Shown here piece by piece: positions 34,154 through 41,283 of a stretch of 64,000 nt of DNA. The translations under genes and the position numbers were made by a program. The stretch is from Ruegeria aquimaris (GTDB taxonomy: Bacteria > Pseudomonadota > Alphaproteobacteria > Rhodobacterales > Rhodobacteraceae). Positions within the stretch are counted from its first letter, which is position 1, and the number at the start of each line of letters is the position of its first letter. The notes below the pieces were generated by a model. The model made no database searches. It was not told the origin of the DNA and worked only from the letters and a program-made list of their open reading frames with translations. The stretch is from NCBI RefSeq assembly GCF_025751555.1, contig NZ_JAOWLB010000004.1:248001-312000 (forward strand). The letters run 5' to 3'.

Positions 34154-34278
34154 GGGGGCGCTGCCCCCTCGGCCCTGCGGGCCTCACCCCCGGAGGCATT
34201 TTTGACCAGAAAGAAGCATATGCGCGGTGCTGCTTCTTTCTGGTTCAAAATACTCCGGAGCGCGAGGCAGAGCCTCGC
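34154..34278. repeat. composite inverted-repeat element in the fdsA downstream gap
   Basis: In order there are a GGGGGC/GCCCCC hairpin (34154-34168), a GGCCC/GGGCC hairpin (34171-34183), and a long imperfect inverted repeat with arms of 28-29 bases (34190-34218 and 34231-34258, around a 12-base centre). A GCGAGGC/GCCTCGC hairpin (34262-34278) follows. The arms carry the segment GACCAGAAAGAAGCA and its mirror. It looks like two copies of one intergenic repeat set head to head. I recall closely similar repeats between genes in roseobacter genomes. It could end or stabilise the fds transcript. Confidence 0.8.
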
Positions 34279-34285
34279 AAAAGAT

Positions 34286-37063
34286 CTACTCCGCCGCCAG
34301 CGCTTCGGCTTTCTCGACGCGCACGGCCGAATATTTGAACTCGGGGATCTTGCCGAACGGGTCGAGCGCCGCATTGGTCAGGATGTTGGCCGCCGCCTCG
34401 ACATAGGCGAAGGGCAGGAACACGTTATCTTCGGCCACCGCCCGGTCGGCGCGCACCATCACCTGCACCGAGCCGCGCCGGGTGGTCAGCCGGATCGTGT
34501 CGCCGGGCTCGATCCCCATGGCCCGCAAAGTGCGCGGGTGCATCGAGCAGTTGGCCTCGGGCTCGACCGCGTCGAGCACCGTGGCCCGCCGAGTCATCGA
34601 GCCGGTATGCCAATGCTCCAGCTGCCGCCCGGTGATCAGCACAAAGGGATAGTCCGCATCTGGCCGCTCGTCGGGCTCGACGATCTTTGCCGGGGTGAAC
34701 CGCGCCCGCTTGTTCGCACGCGGGAAGCCGTCGCCAAAGACGATGGCCTGCCCCGGGTCCTCGGGGCTGAGCGACGGATAGGTCACCGCCTCGCCCTCGA
34801 GCCGCGCCCAGGTGATATTGTCGAGCGATTTCATGTTGCGCTTCATCTCGGCAAACACTTCGCTGGGATGGCTGTAATTCCAGTCAAGCCCCAGGCGTTT
34901 CGCCAGCTCCACCTCGATCCACCAGTCTTCGCGCGCCTCGCCCGGGGGCGCCACGGCGGGGCGGCCCATCTGGACCTGGCGGTTGGTATTAGTCACGGTG
35001 CCGGTCTTTTCCGCCCAGGCGCTGGCGGGCAGGATCACGTCGGCATAGTTCGCGGTCTCGGTCAGGAAGATATCCTGCACCACCAGATGGTCGAGCATCG
35101 CCAGCGCGGCGCGGGCGTGGTCGACATCGGGGTCCGACATCGCCGGGTTCTCGCCCAGGATATACATGCCCCTGATGTCGCCATGGTGGATCGCATGCAT
35201 GATCTCGACCACGGTCAGCCCCTTCTGGTTCGAGAAGTCGCCCGAGTTCCAGACAGAGGTAAAGGCCGAGCGCACGCCATCATCCGTGACCGACTGGTAA
35301 TCGGGCAGGAACATCGGGATCAGACCCGCATCGGAGGCACCCTGCACGTTGTTCTGCCCCCGCAAGGGGTGCAGGCCCGCGCCGGGCTTGCCCACATTGC
35401 CGGTCATCAGCGCCAGCGAGATCAGGCAGCGCGAGTTGTCGGTGCCGTGGATATGCTGGCTGACGCCCATGCCCCAGAAGATCATGCCCGCCTTGCCAGC
35501 GGCGAATGTGCGCGCCGCTTCGCGCAGCTCCGCGGCCGGGATGCCGCAAATGGACTCCATCTTCTCCGGCGTGTAGTCGGCCAGATGTGCCTTCATCTCC
35601 TCCCAGTTCTCGGTGAACTGGTCGATATAGGCCTGGTCATACAGCCCCTCTTCGACGATCACGCTCATCATCGCGTTCAGCATCGACACATCCGCGCCCG
35701 GCTTGAACTGCAACCGGTGGGTGGCGAACTTGCCCATGCCGACGCCGCGCGGGTCACAAACGATCAGCTTGCCGCCACGCTTGGTGAACTGCTTGAAATA
35801 GGTGGCCGCGACGGGATGGTTCTCGATCGGGTTGCAGCCGATCACGATGGCCACATCCGCGTTCTCGATCTGGTTGAAGGTCGCGGTCACCGCGCCCGAG
35901 CCCACATTCTCCAGCAGCGCCGAGACCGAGGAGGCATGGCACAGCCGGGTGCAATGGTCGACGTTGTTATGGCCGAACCCCTGACGGATCAGCTTCTGGA
36001 ACAGATAGGCCTCTTCGTTCGAGCATTTGGCGCTGCCGAACCCGGCAACATAACTGCCCTTCTCGGCACGCAGATCGGCCAGGCCCTTGGCGGCAAAATC
36101 CAGCGCCTCGTCCCAGCTCGCTTCGCGGAAATGCGTGAGCGGGTTGGCCGGATCGACGTTCAGCCCCTTGGGCGCGCCTTCCCGCCGGATCAGCGGCTTG
36201 GTCAGACGGTGCGGGTGGTCGATATAATCGAACCCGAACCGCCCCTTGACGCACAGCCTGTTCTCGTTGGCCGGGCCATCGACACCGGTGACATATTTGA
36301 TCTTGTCGTCCTTGATCTTGAAGCTCAGCTGGCAGCCCACGCCGCAGAACGGGCAGACGGATGTGACCTCGCGGTCGTAATCCTTGCTGTCGCCATGCTG
36401 ATAGCTGTCCAGCACGGTCGCAGGCATCAGCGCGCCGGTGGGGCAGGCCTGCACGCATTCGCCGCAGGCCACGCAGGTCGAGGCACCCATCGGGTCATTC
36501 TGGTCGAACACCACCTGCGCCGTATGTCCGCGCCCGGCCATGCCGATCACGTCGTTGACCTGTACCTCGCGGCAGGCGCGCACGCAGAGATTGCAGTTGA
36601 TGCAGGCATCGAGGTTGACGCGCATCGCCACATGGCTGTCATCGAGCAGCGGCACATGCGCCGCGTCGCGCGCCGGGAACCGGCTGTCGCTGACGCCATT
36701 GGCCGCCGCCATGTCCCAGAAATGGCTGGAGACGTCATGCGCGACCTCGGGCTGGTCGGCGACCAGCAGCTCGACCACCATCTTGCGCGCCTTCTCGGCG
36801 CGGGCGCTTTCGGTCTTCACCACCATGCCCTCGGCCACGGGCCGGATGCAGGATGCGACAAGCGTCCGCTCGCCCTCGACCTCGACCATGCAGGCACGGC
36901 AGTTGCCGTCCGGGCGATAGCCGGGACTGGGCTTGTGGCACAGATGCGGAATGACCAGGCCCCGGCCATGCGCGGCCTCCCAGATGGTCAGACCCTCGGG
37001 GACGCTCACGTCCTTGCCGTTCAGATTGAATGTCACCTGCTGGATTGCGTTGCCGTCTGGCAT
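34286..37063 (-). CDS. fdsA: NAD-type formate dehydrogenase catalytic subunit (FdsA/FdhF type)
   Basis: The 925-residue molybdo/tungsto enzyme oxidises formate to CO2 in the cytoplasm and passes electrons to the fused NuoE/F-like subunit and NAD. The N-terminal NuoG-like part carries a 2Fe-2S site (PHLCHKP, CRACMVEVEG), a His-Cys cluster region and two 4Fe-4S ferredoxin motifs (CINCNLCVRACREV, CVACGECVQACP). The catalytic part begins with CPFCGVGC (about 240) and has the molybdenum ligand Cys375 in TRLCHASS, so it uses cysteine, not selenocysteine. The C-terminal dinucleotide-binding domain is complete. ATG 37063 has AGGAG seven bases upstream. Homologues of fdsC/fdhD and fdsD are not seen beside it. 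Confidence 0.94.
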   Translation of the reverse strand: MPDGNAIQQVTFNLNGKDVSVPEGLTIWEAAHGRGLVIPHLCHKPSPGYRPDGNCRACMVEVEGERTLVASCIRPVAEGMVVKTESARAEKARKMVVELLVADQPEVAHDVSSHFWDMAAANGVSDSRFPARDAAHVPLLDDSHVAMRVNLDACINCNLCVRACREVQVNDVIGMAGRGHTAQVVFDQNDPMGASTCVACGECVQACPTGALMPATVLDSYQHGDSKDYDREVTSVCPFCGVGCQLSFKIKDDKIKYVTGVDGPANENRLCVKGRFGFDYIDHPHRLTKPLIRREGAPKGLNVDPANPLTHFREASWDEALDFAAKGLADLRAEKGSYVAGFGSAKCSNEEAYLFQKLIRQGFGHNNVDHCTRLCHASSVSALLENVGSGAVTATFNQIENADVAIVIGCNPIENHPVAATYFKQFTKRGGKLIVCDPRGVGMGKFATHRLQFKPGADVSMLNAMMSVIVEEGLYDQAYIDQFTENWEEMKAHLADYTPEKMESICGIPAAELREAARTFAAGKAGMIFWGMGVSQHIHGTDNSRCLISLALMTGNVGKPGAGLHPLRGQNNVQGASDAGLIPMFLPDYQSVTDDGVRSAFTSVWNSGDFSNQKGLTVVEIMHAIHHGDIRGMYILGENPAMSDPDVDHARAALAMLDHLVVQDIFLTETANYADVILPASAWAEKTGTVTNTNRQVQMGRPAVAPPGEAREDWWIEVELAKRLGLDWNYSHPSEVFAEMKRNMKSLDNITWARLEGEAVTYPSLSPEDPGQAIVFGDGFPRANKRARFTPAKIVEPDERPDADYPFVLITGRQLEHWHTGSMTRRATVLDAVEPEANCSMHPRTLRAMGIEPGDTIRLTTRRGSVQVMVRADRAVAEDNVFLPFAYVEAAANILTNAALDPFGKIPEFKYSAVRVEKAEALAAE

Positions 37064-37076
37064 GGGTGAACTCCTG

Positions 37077-37607
37077 TCAATGGCCGGTATGACCTGCATG
37101 ACCATGGCTGTCGCCATAGCCGCGCAGGCTGTTATATGTCATTTTCTGGTGCCGGGTCAGAACCGGCCCCAGCGCGAGATGGGCGGACAGATGGGTCTGG
37201 CGCAGCTCGGCCCGCGCCCGTTCCGCCGCGCCCAGCAGCTCGACAAGACTGTCCTCGTCGATCTCACCGCTGGCAAAGGCCGCGTCCAGCGCCACCTCGG
37301 CGGCAATCAGCGCCTGCCCCTGTTCGACCGCCTGCGCGCGCATGGCGTCATAGACCGCCTGCACCTCTTCCTGCTGCGCTTCGCTCAAGCCCAGCTCATC
37401 GGCCAGGTCCAGCACATGGCGCGGACCCGGCCAGCCGTTCAGTTCGGCAGGTTTGGCCAGACCCCAGCCCGCGCCCGCGCGCAGCTGCTCCAGATCCTCG
37501 GCGGAAAAGGAGCTTACGTCCCGCTCCTGCTGACCGGAATAAGGCGCGGTCTGCGCCAGCGCCGGGCCAGCGGCCAGAACCAGCGACAGGAGAACTCCGC
37601 CGCGCAT
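37077..37607 (-). CDS. periplasmic Spy/CpxP-like protein with His-rich tail, inside the formate dehydrogenase operon
   Basis: The 176-residue product begins with a clear signal peptide (MRGGVLLSLVLAAGPALA, cleavage before QTAPYSG). The mature part is helical and rich in Ala, Glu and Gln, with LGLSEAQQEEVQAVYDAMRAQA resembling the LTxxQ-type repeats of Spy/CpxP/ZraP metal- or stress-related proteins, and it ends in GDSHGHAGHTGH, a likely metal-binding tail. The start overlaps the stop of the fused fdsGB gene by one base (TGATG) and the stop is 13 bp from fdsA, so it is certainly co-transcribed. Its role in formate oxidation is unknown; a metal sensor or chaperone is a guess. Confidence 0.75.
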   Translation of the reverse strand: MRGGVLLSLVLAAGPALAQTAPYSGQQERDVSSFSAEDLEQLRAGAGWGLAKPAELNGWPGPRHVLDLADELGLSEAQQEEVQAVYDAMRAQAVEQGQALIAAEVALDAAFASGEIDEDSLVELLGAAERARAELRQTHLSAHLALGPVLTRHQKMTYNSLRGYGDSHGHAGHTGH

Positions 37608-39310
37608 CAGATCTCGTCCGCGAAATGTTTCATCACCAGACGGATCGGGTTCGGCGCCGCCTGCCCCAGACCACAGATGCTGGCATCGGCCATCACCTGA
37701 CACAGATCCTCCAGCAGCTCGGTATCCCAGCGCTCGGCCTGCATCAGCTGCACCGCCTTTTCACAACCCGACCGGCAGGGCGTGCACTGGCCACAGCTCT
37801 CATCCTCGAAGAACCGCAGCATGTTCAGCGCCGCGTCGCGCGCGGTATCCTGGTCCGACAGGACCACCACCGCCGCCGAGCCGATAAAGCTGCCCAGCGG
37901 CTGCAAGGTGTCAAAATCGAGCGGGACGTCGTCGATGCGAGAGGGGAGAAGGCCCGACGACGGCCCGCCCGGCTGATACGCCTTGAAGCTGTGGCCCTCG
38001 GCCATGCCTCCCGCCGCATCAATCACGTCCAGAATGGTCGATCCCGCCGGCAGCAGGTAGACGCCGGGTTTCGCTACGCGGCCCGACACCGAATAGCTAC
38101 GCAGCCCCTTGCGACCGTTCTTTTCAACCGAGTTCAGGATCTGCGCCCCCTCGCGGCAGATCCGCGCGACCCAATATAGGGTCTCGACATTGTGGACCAG
38201 CGTCGGCCGGTCAAAAATGCCCACCTGCGCCACAAAGGGCGGCCGGTGGCGCGGTAGGCCACGCTTGCCCTCGATCGACTCGATCATCGCGCTTTCTTCG
38301 CCGCAGATATAGGCGCCCGCGCCCCGGCGCAGGTCGATATAGCCCGGCGCCACCAGCCCCGCGCCCTCCAGCGCCGCGATCTCGCGCCGCAGGATCTCCA
38401 GCACCGCCGGATATTCGTCGCGCATGTAGATGAAACAGGTCTCGGCCTCGACCGCCCAGGCGGCGATCAGCATGCCTTCAAGGAAGAGATGCGGCGTGCG
38501 CTCCAGATAGAAGCGGTCCTTGAACGTGCCCGGCTCGCCCTCGTCGCCGTTCACCGCCAGGTAACGCGGCCCTGCATTGGCCCGAACAAAGCCCCATTTG
38601 CGGCCCGAGGGGAAGCCCGCGCCGCCCAGGCCGCGCAATCCGGCGGACAGAACCTTCTCCTGTACCGCCTGCCAGTCGCCGTTTTCGCGCAACGCCTTCA
38701 GGCTCTCGTACCCGCCCTCGGCCACATAGGCATCAAACGCCTGATAGTCGGGCAGATGCGCATGGGTATCCCCCGCCGCAATCGCCGCCATCACCTTTTC
38801 CGGCGTGGCATGGTCGATATGGTTATGGCCGATCTCCAGCACCGGCGCGGTGTCGCAGCGGCCCATGCAGGGTGCCCGCAGCACCCGCACCTGCGCCGGG
38901 TCCAGCCCGTCCGCCAGCGCCTTTTGCAACTGCTGCGCGCCCGCCATCTCGCAGCTCAGCGAATCGCAGACCCGGATGGTCAGCGCGGGCGGCGGCGCCT
39001 CGTCTTCCTTGACCACGTCGAAATGCGCGTAGAATGTCGCGGTCTCGTAAACCTCGGCCTGCCCCACCTTCATCTCATAGGCCAGTGCCGCCAGATGGTC
39101 GGCAGACAGGTGGCCATGGGCATCCTGGATCAGGTGCAGAAACTCGATCAGCAGATCGCGCCGGCGCGGGCGGTCGCCCAGCAGGCGCTGCACCTCGGCC
39201 AGCGCCTCGTCCGAATAGATGCGGCCCTTAGGCGTGTGCCGCCCCTTGCCCTTGCCCGATTTCCAGACGCCCTGTCCGTCGCCCGCAGGCTTGCTGTCCA
39301 ATGGTGCCAT
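37607..39310 (-). CDS. fdsB: fused formate dehydrogenase gamma-beta subunit (NuoE-NuoF-like)
   Basis: The 567-residue protein fuses two subunits that are separate in many soluble formate dehydrogenases. The N-terminal NuoE/FdsG-like half (about 20-165) has the 2Fe-2S cysteines in CDSLSC and CMGRC. The NuoF/FdsB-like half has the FMN/NADH region GLRGLGGAGFPSGRKW (about 222), RRGAGAYICGEESAMIESIEGKRG (about 330) and the 4Fe-4S motif SCGQCTPCRSGC (about 490). It takes electrons from FdsA to NAD. The 85-bp gap upstream, before the LysR-type gene, holds a candidate regulator site. A His-rich leader precedes the NuoE part. Confidence 0.93.
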   Translation of the reverse strand: MAPLDSKPAGDGQGVWKSGKGKGRHTPKGRIYSDEALAEVQRLLGDRPRRRDLLIEFLHLIQDAHGHLSADHLAALAYEMKVGQAEVYETATFYAHFDVVKEDEAPPPALTIRVCDSLSCEMAGAQQLQKALADGLDPAQVRVLRAPCMGRCDTAPVLEIGHNHIDHATPEKVMAAIAAGDTHAHLPDYQAFDAYVAEGGYESLKALRENGDWQAVQEKVLSAGLRGLGGAGFPSGRKWGFVRANAGPRYLAVNGDEGEPGTFKDRFYLERTPHLFLEGMLIAAWAVEAETCFIYMRDEYPAVLEILRREIAALEGAGLVAPGYIDLRRGAGAYICGEESAMIESIEGKRGLPRHRPPFVAQVGIFDRPTLVHNVETLYWVARICREGAQILNSVEKNGRKGLRSYSVSGRVAKPGVYLLPAGSTILDVIDAAGGMAEGHSFKAYQPGGPSSGLLPSRIDDVPLDFDTLQPLGSFIGSAAVVVLSDQDTARDAALNMLRFFEDESCGQCTPCRSGCEKAVQLMQAERWDTELLEDLCQVMADASICGLGQAAPNPIRLVMKHFADEI

Positions 39311-39367
39311 GATGCCCTCCGATTCAGAGCCCGTGTCTCATCAGCCATACATATCGTCAAATCGTCA

Positions 39368-39397
39368 TTATCAATCGCACGATAACGACACCTTATC
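39368..39397 (-). promoter_or_regulatory. candidate LysR-type binding site upstream of the formate dehydrogenase operon
   Basis: TTATC (39368-39372), eight bases, GATAA (39381-39385), seven bases, TTATC (39393-39397) form overlapping inverted repeats of the T-N11-A type. The site lies 58-87 bp upstream of the fdsGB start and runs into the stop codon of the LysR-type gene. This fits activation of the operon by the neighbouring regulator. Confidence 0.5.
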
Positions 39398-40277
39398 ACC
39401 GCAAAGAGGTCACCACGTCCCGCAACGCCGCCAACACCGGCAGTTCCGGGTCGCGCTGCAAGGTCGCCATACAGATCGGTTTCGACACCACCGGATCGAC
39501 TAGCTGTAGCACCCGACACCCCTCCAGCGCGCCCAGCGCCCGCACCAGAACCCGCGGCACCACCGCCGCCGCCAGCCCCTCGCGCGCCATGACCATGGCG
39601 GCGGTAAATCCGCTGGTCTCGGCCACCACCCGCGGATGCAGCCCCTGCTCGGCAAAGATCCGGTCCAGGATACGCCGGTTCTGCATCTGCGGCTCCAAGA
39701 GGCAGAGCGGAAACTCGGCCACCCGCGACCACGGAATCGGCCCGGTCGCATCGGTCATGTGATCCGGCACCAGCAGCACATAGGTTTCCTCATACAGCGG
39801 CTGCACATGCCGCAGATCGGTGCCGATACTGTCGCCATAGGTGATGCCCGCGTCGATCGTTCCGTCATCCAGCCCCTGCTGGATCGCGGTCGAGGACATC
39901 GAATCGATCCGCGCCACGATGCGCGGATGCGCCTGATGCAGACGTCGCACCAGCCGCCCGGTAAAGGCCAGCGCGGTCGGGATCACCCCCAGCACCAGCG
40001 CGCCCGAGATCTCGCCCCGGATCGCCGCCACCTCCTGTTCCAGCGCCCGTGCATCGCCAAGGATGCGGCGGGCGCGGCGCACGATCATCTCGCCCTCTTC
40101 GGTCAGCCCCTGAAACCGGTTGGCCCGGCGCACGATGGTGACGCCCAACCGTTCCTCCAAGTTGCGGATGCGCATGGAAAAGGCCGGTTGCGAGATGCCG
40201 CAATCCTCGGCCGCCTTGGCAAAATGCCGGTGTCGCGCCAGGGCGCTGAGCAGTTGCAGGTCGCGCAGTTCGATCAA
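39396..40277 (-). CDS. LysR-family regulator, probable regulator of the formate dehydrogenase operon
   Basis: The 293-residue protein has the LysR helix-turn-helix (LIELRDLQLLSALARHRHF, AKAAEDCGISQPAFSMRIRNLEERLG) and an inducer-binding domain from about residue 90 (GALVLGVIPTALAFTGRLVRRL). I placed the start at TTG 40277 because it precedes the conserved IELRDLQ opening and has GGAG eight bases upstream; no ATG exists at that place. It is on the same strand as fdsGB, 85 bp away. Regulators of this group commonly sit beside fds operons, so control of formate dehydrogenase is the best inference. Confidence 0.88.
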   Translation of the reverse strand: MIELRDLQLLSALARHRHFAKAAEDCGISQPAFSMRIRNLEERLGVTIVRRANRFQGLTEEGEMIVRRARRILGDARALEQEVAAIRGEISGALVLGVIPTALAFTGRLVRRLHQAHPRIVARIDSMSSTAIQQGLDDGTIDAGITYGDSIGTDLRHVQPLYEETYVLLVPDHMTDATGPIPWSRVAEFPLCLLEPQMQNRRILDRIFAEQGLHPRVVAETSGFTAAMVMAREGLAAAVVPRVLVRALGALEGCRVLQLVDPVVSKPICMATLQRDPELPVLAALRDVVTSLR

Positions 40278-40378
40278 ATGCCCGGGCTCCGGTAACAGGT
40301 TTGCCCAACAATAACGCAGCCCCGCGCAGGTGAAACCCTCCTTCCGCAAGCGGCCAACACAGGGAATGGAACTGGGGA

Positions 40379-40407
40379 TTGACACGAATCGAACCCCGGA
40401 CATACCG
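40379..40407 (+). promoter_or_regulatory. candidate promoter of the nicotinate-type catabolic operon
   Basis: TTGACA (40379-40384) with a 17-bp spacer leads to ATACCG (40402-40407), which runs straight into the palindrome at 40407-40420. A repressor on the palindrome would block this promoter. The -10 match is weak. Confidence 0.45.
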
Positions 40408-40420
40408 TTAGCACACTAAC
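40407..40420. promoter_or_regulatory. 14-bp palindromic operator, copy A (GTTAGCACACTAAC)
   Basis: This site differs by one base from the palindrome at 55033-55046 that lies upstream of the enamidase gene. It is 35 bp upstream of the first start codon of the operon. Its size and symmetry fit a MarR-type dimer; the MarR gene at 52251 is the obvious candidate. Confidence 0.65.
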
Positions 40421-40455
40421 AAGATTGGCAACCACAGGACGGGACCGATCCAAGG

Positions 40456-41283
40456 ATGCACTATCACGCGCCCGAGACACTGGACGATGCCCTGACCCAC
40501 CTGACCACCGGCAACGTGACCATCGTGGCGGGGGGCACAGATGTTTATCCCGCGCGCGGCGCAGCGCCGCTGAAACGCGACCTGCTCGACATCACCCGGA
40601 TCGCAGGCCTGACCGGCATCACCCACGGCCCCGGTGGCTGGCGCATCGGCGCCGCCACCAGCTGGACCCGGATCGCCCGCGCCGACCTGCCCGCCGCGTT
40701 TGCCGGGTTACAGGCGGCCGCGCGCGAGGTGGGCAGCATCCAGATCCAGAATGCGGGCACCATTGCGGGCAATCTCTGCAACGCCTCGCCCGCCGCCGAT
40801 GGTGTGCCACCTCTGCTCACGCTCGATGCGCAGGTGGAACTGGCCTCTGCCTCGGGAACGCGGCAATTGCCGCTGTCCGAGTTCCTGACCGGTGTCCGCC
40901 GCACCGCGCTTGCCCCCGCCGAAATGGTCACCGCCATCCTGCTGCCCGATCCGCCCGCCCATTCAGCGGGCGCCTTCGACAAGCTCGGCAGCCGCCGCTA
41001 TCTGGTGATTTCCATCGCCATGGTCGCGGTCGTGATCGGGCGCGACGCCAGCGGCCGGATCGACCATGCGCGCGTCGCTGTCGGCTCCTGTTCGCCCGTC
41101 GCACAACGCCTGACCGCGCTGGAGGCCGACCTGATCGGCCAGTGCCCCGAAGATATCCGCGTCACCCCCGCGCATCTCACCCCGCTCTCGCCCATCGACG
41201 ACGTGCGCGGCAGCGCCGGGTACCGGCTGGATGCAGTGGCCGAACAGATCGCCCGCGCCATCCGCGCCGCAGGAGGACAGTGA
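40456..41283 (+). CDS. FAD-binding subunit of a xanthine-dehydrogenase-family hydroxylase (CoxM/NdhF-like)
   Basis: The 275-residue protein has the family FAD motifs VAGGTDVYPAR (about 25) and IAGNLCNASPAAD (about 105), with the C-terminal domain near residues 170-270. It moves electrons from the iron-sulfur domain of the next gene product to a soluble acceptor. The partner gene begins at the last base of the stop codon (TGATG). In the nicotinate dehydrogenase of Eubacterium barkeri the FAD subunit is likewise a separate polypeptide. The substrate is inferred from the operon. Confidence 0.92.
   Translation: MHYHAPETLDDALTHLTTGNVTIVAGGTDVYPARGAAPLKRDLLDITRIAGLTGITHGPGGWRIGAATSWTRIARADLPAAFAGLQAAAREVGSIQIQNAGTIAGNLCNASPAADGVPPLLTLDAQVELASASGTRQLPLSEFLTGVRRTALAPAEMVTAILLPDPPAHSAGAFDKLGSRRYLVISIAMVAVVIGRDASGRIDHARVAVGSCSPVAQRLTALEADLIGQCPEDIRVTPAHLTPLSPIDDVRGSAGYRLDAVAEQIARAIRAAGGQ

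Noticed and set aside
40379-40405. A GGGGTTCGATTC-like stretch on the minus strand that recalls a tRNA T-arm
   Set aside because: The flanking bases do not form a T-stem, and no D-arm, anticodon arm or acceptor stem can be drawn around it.
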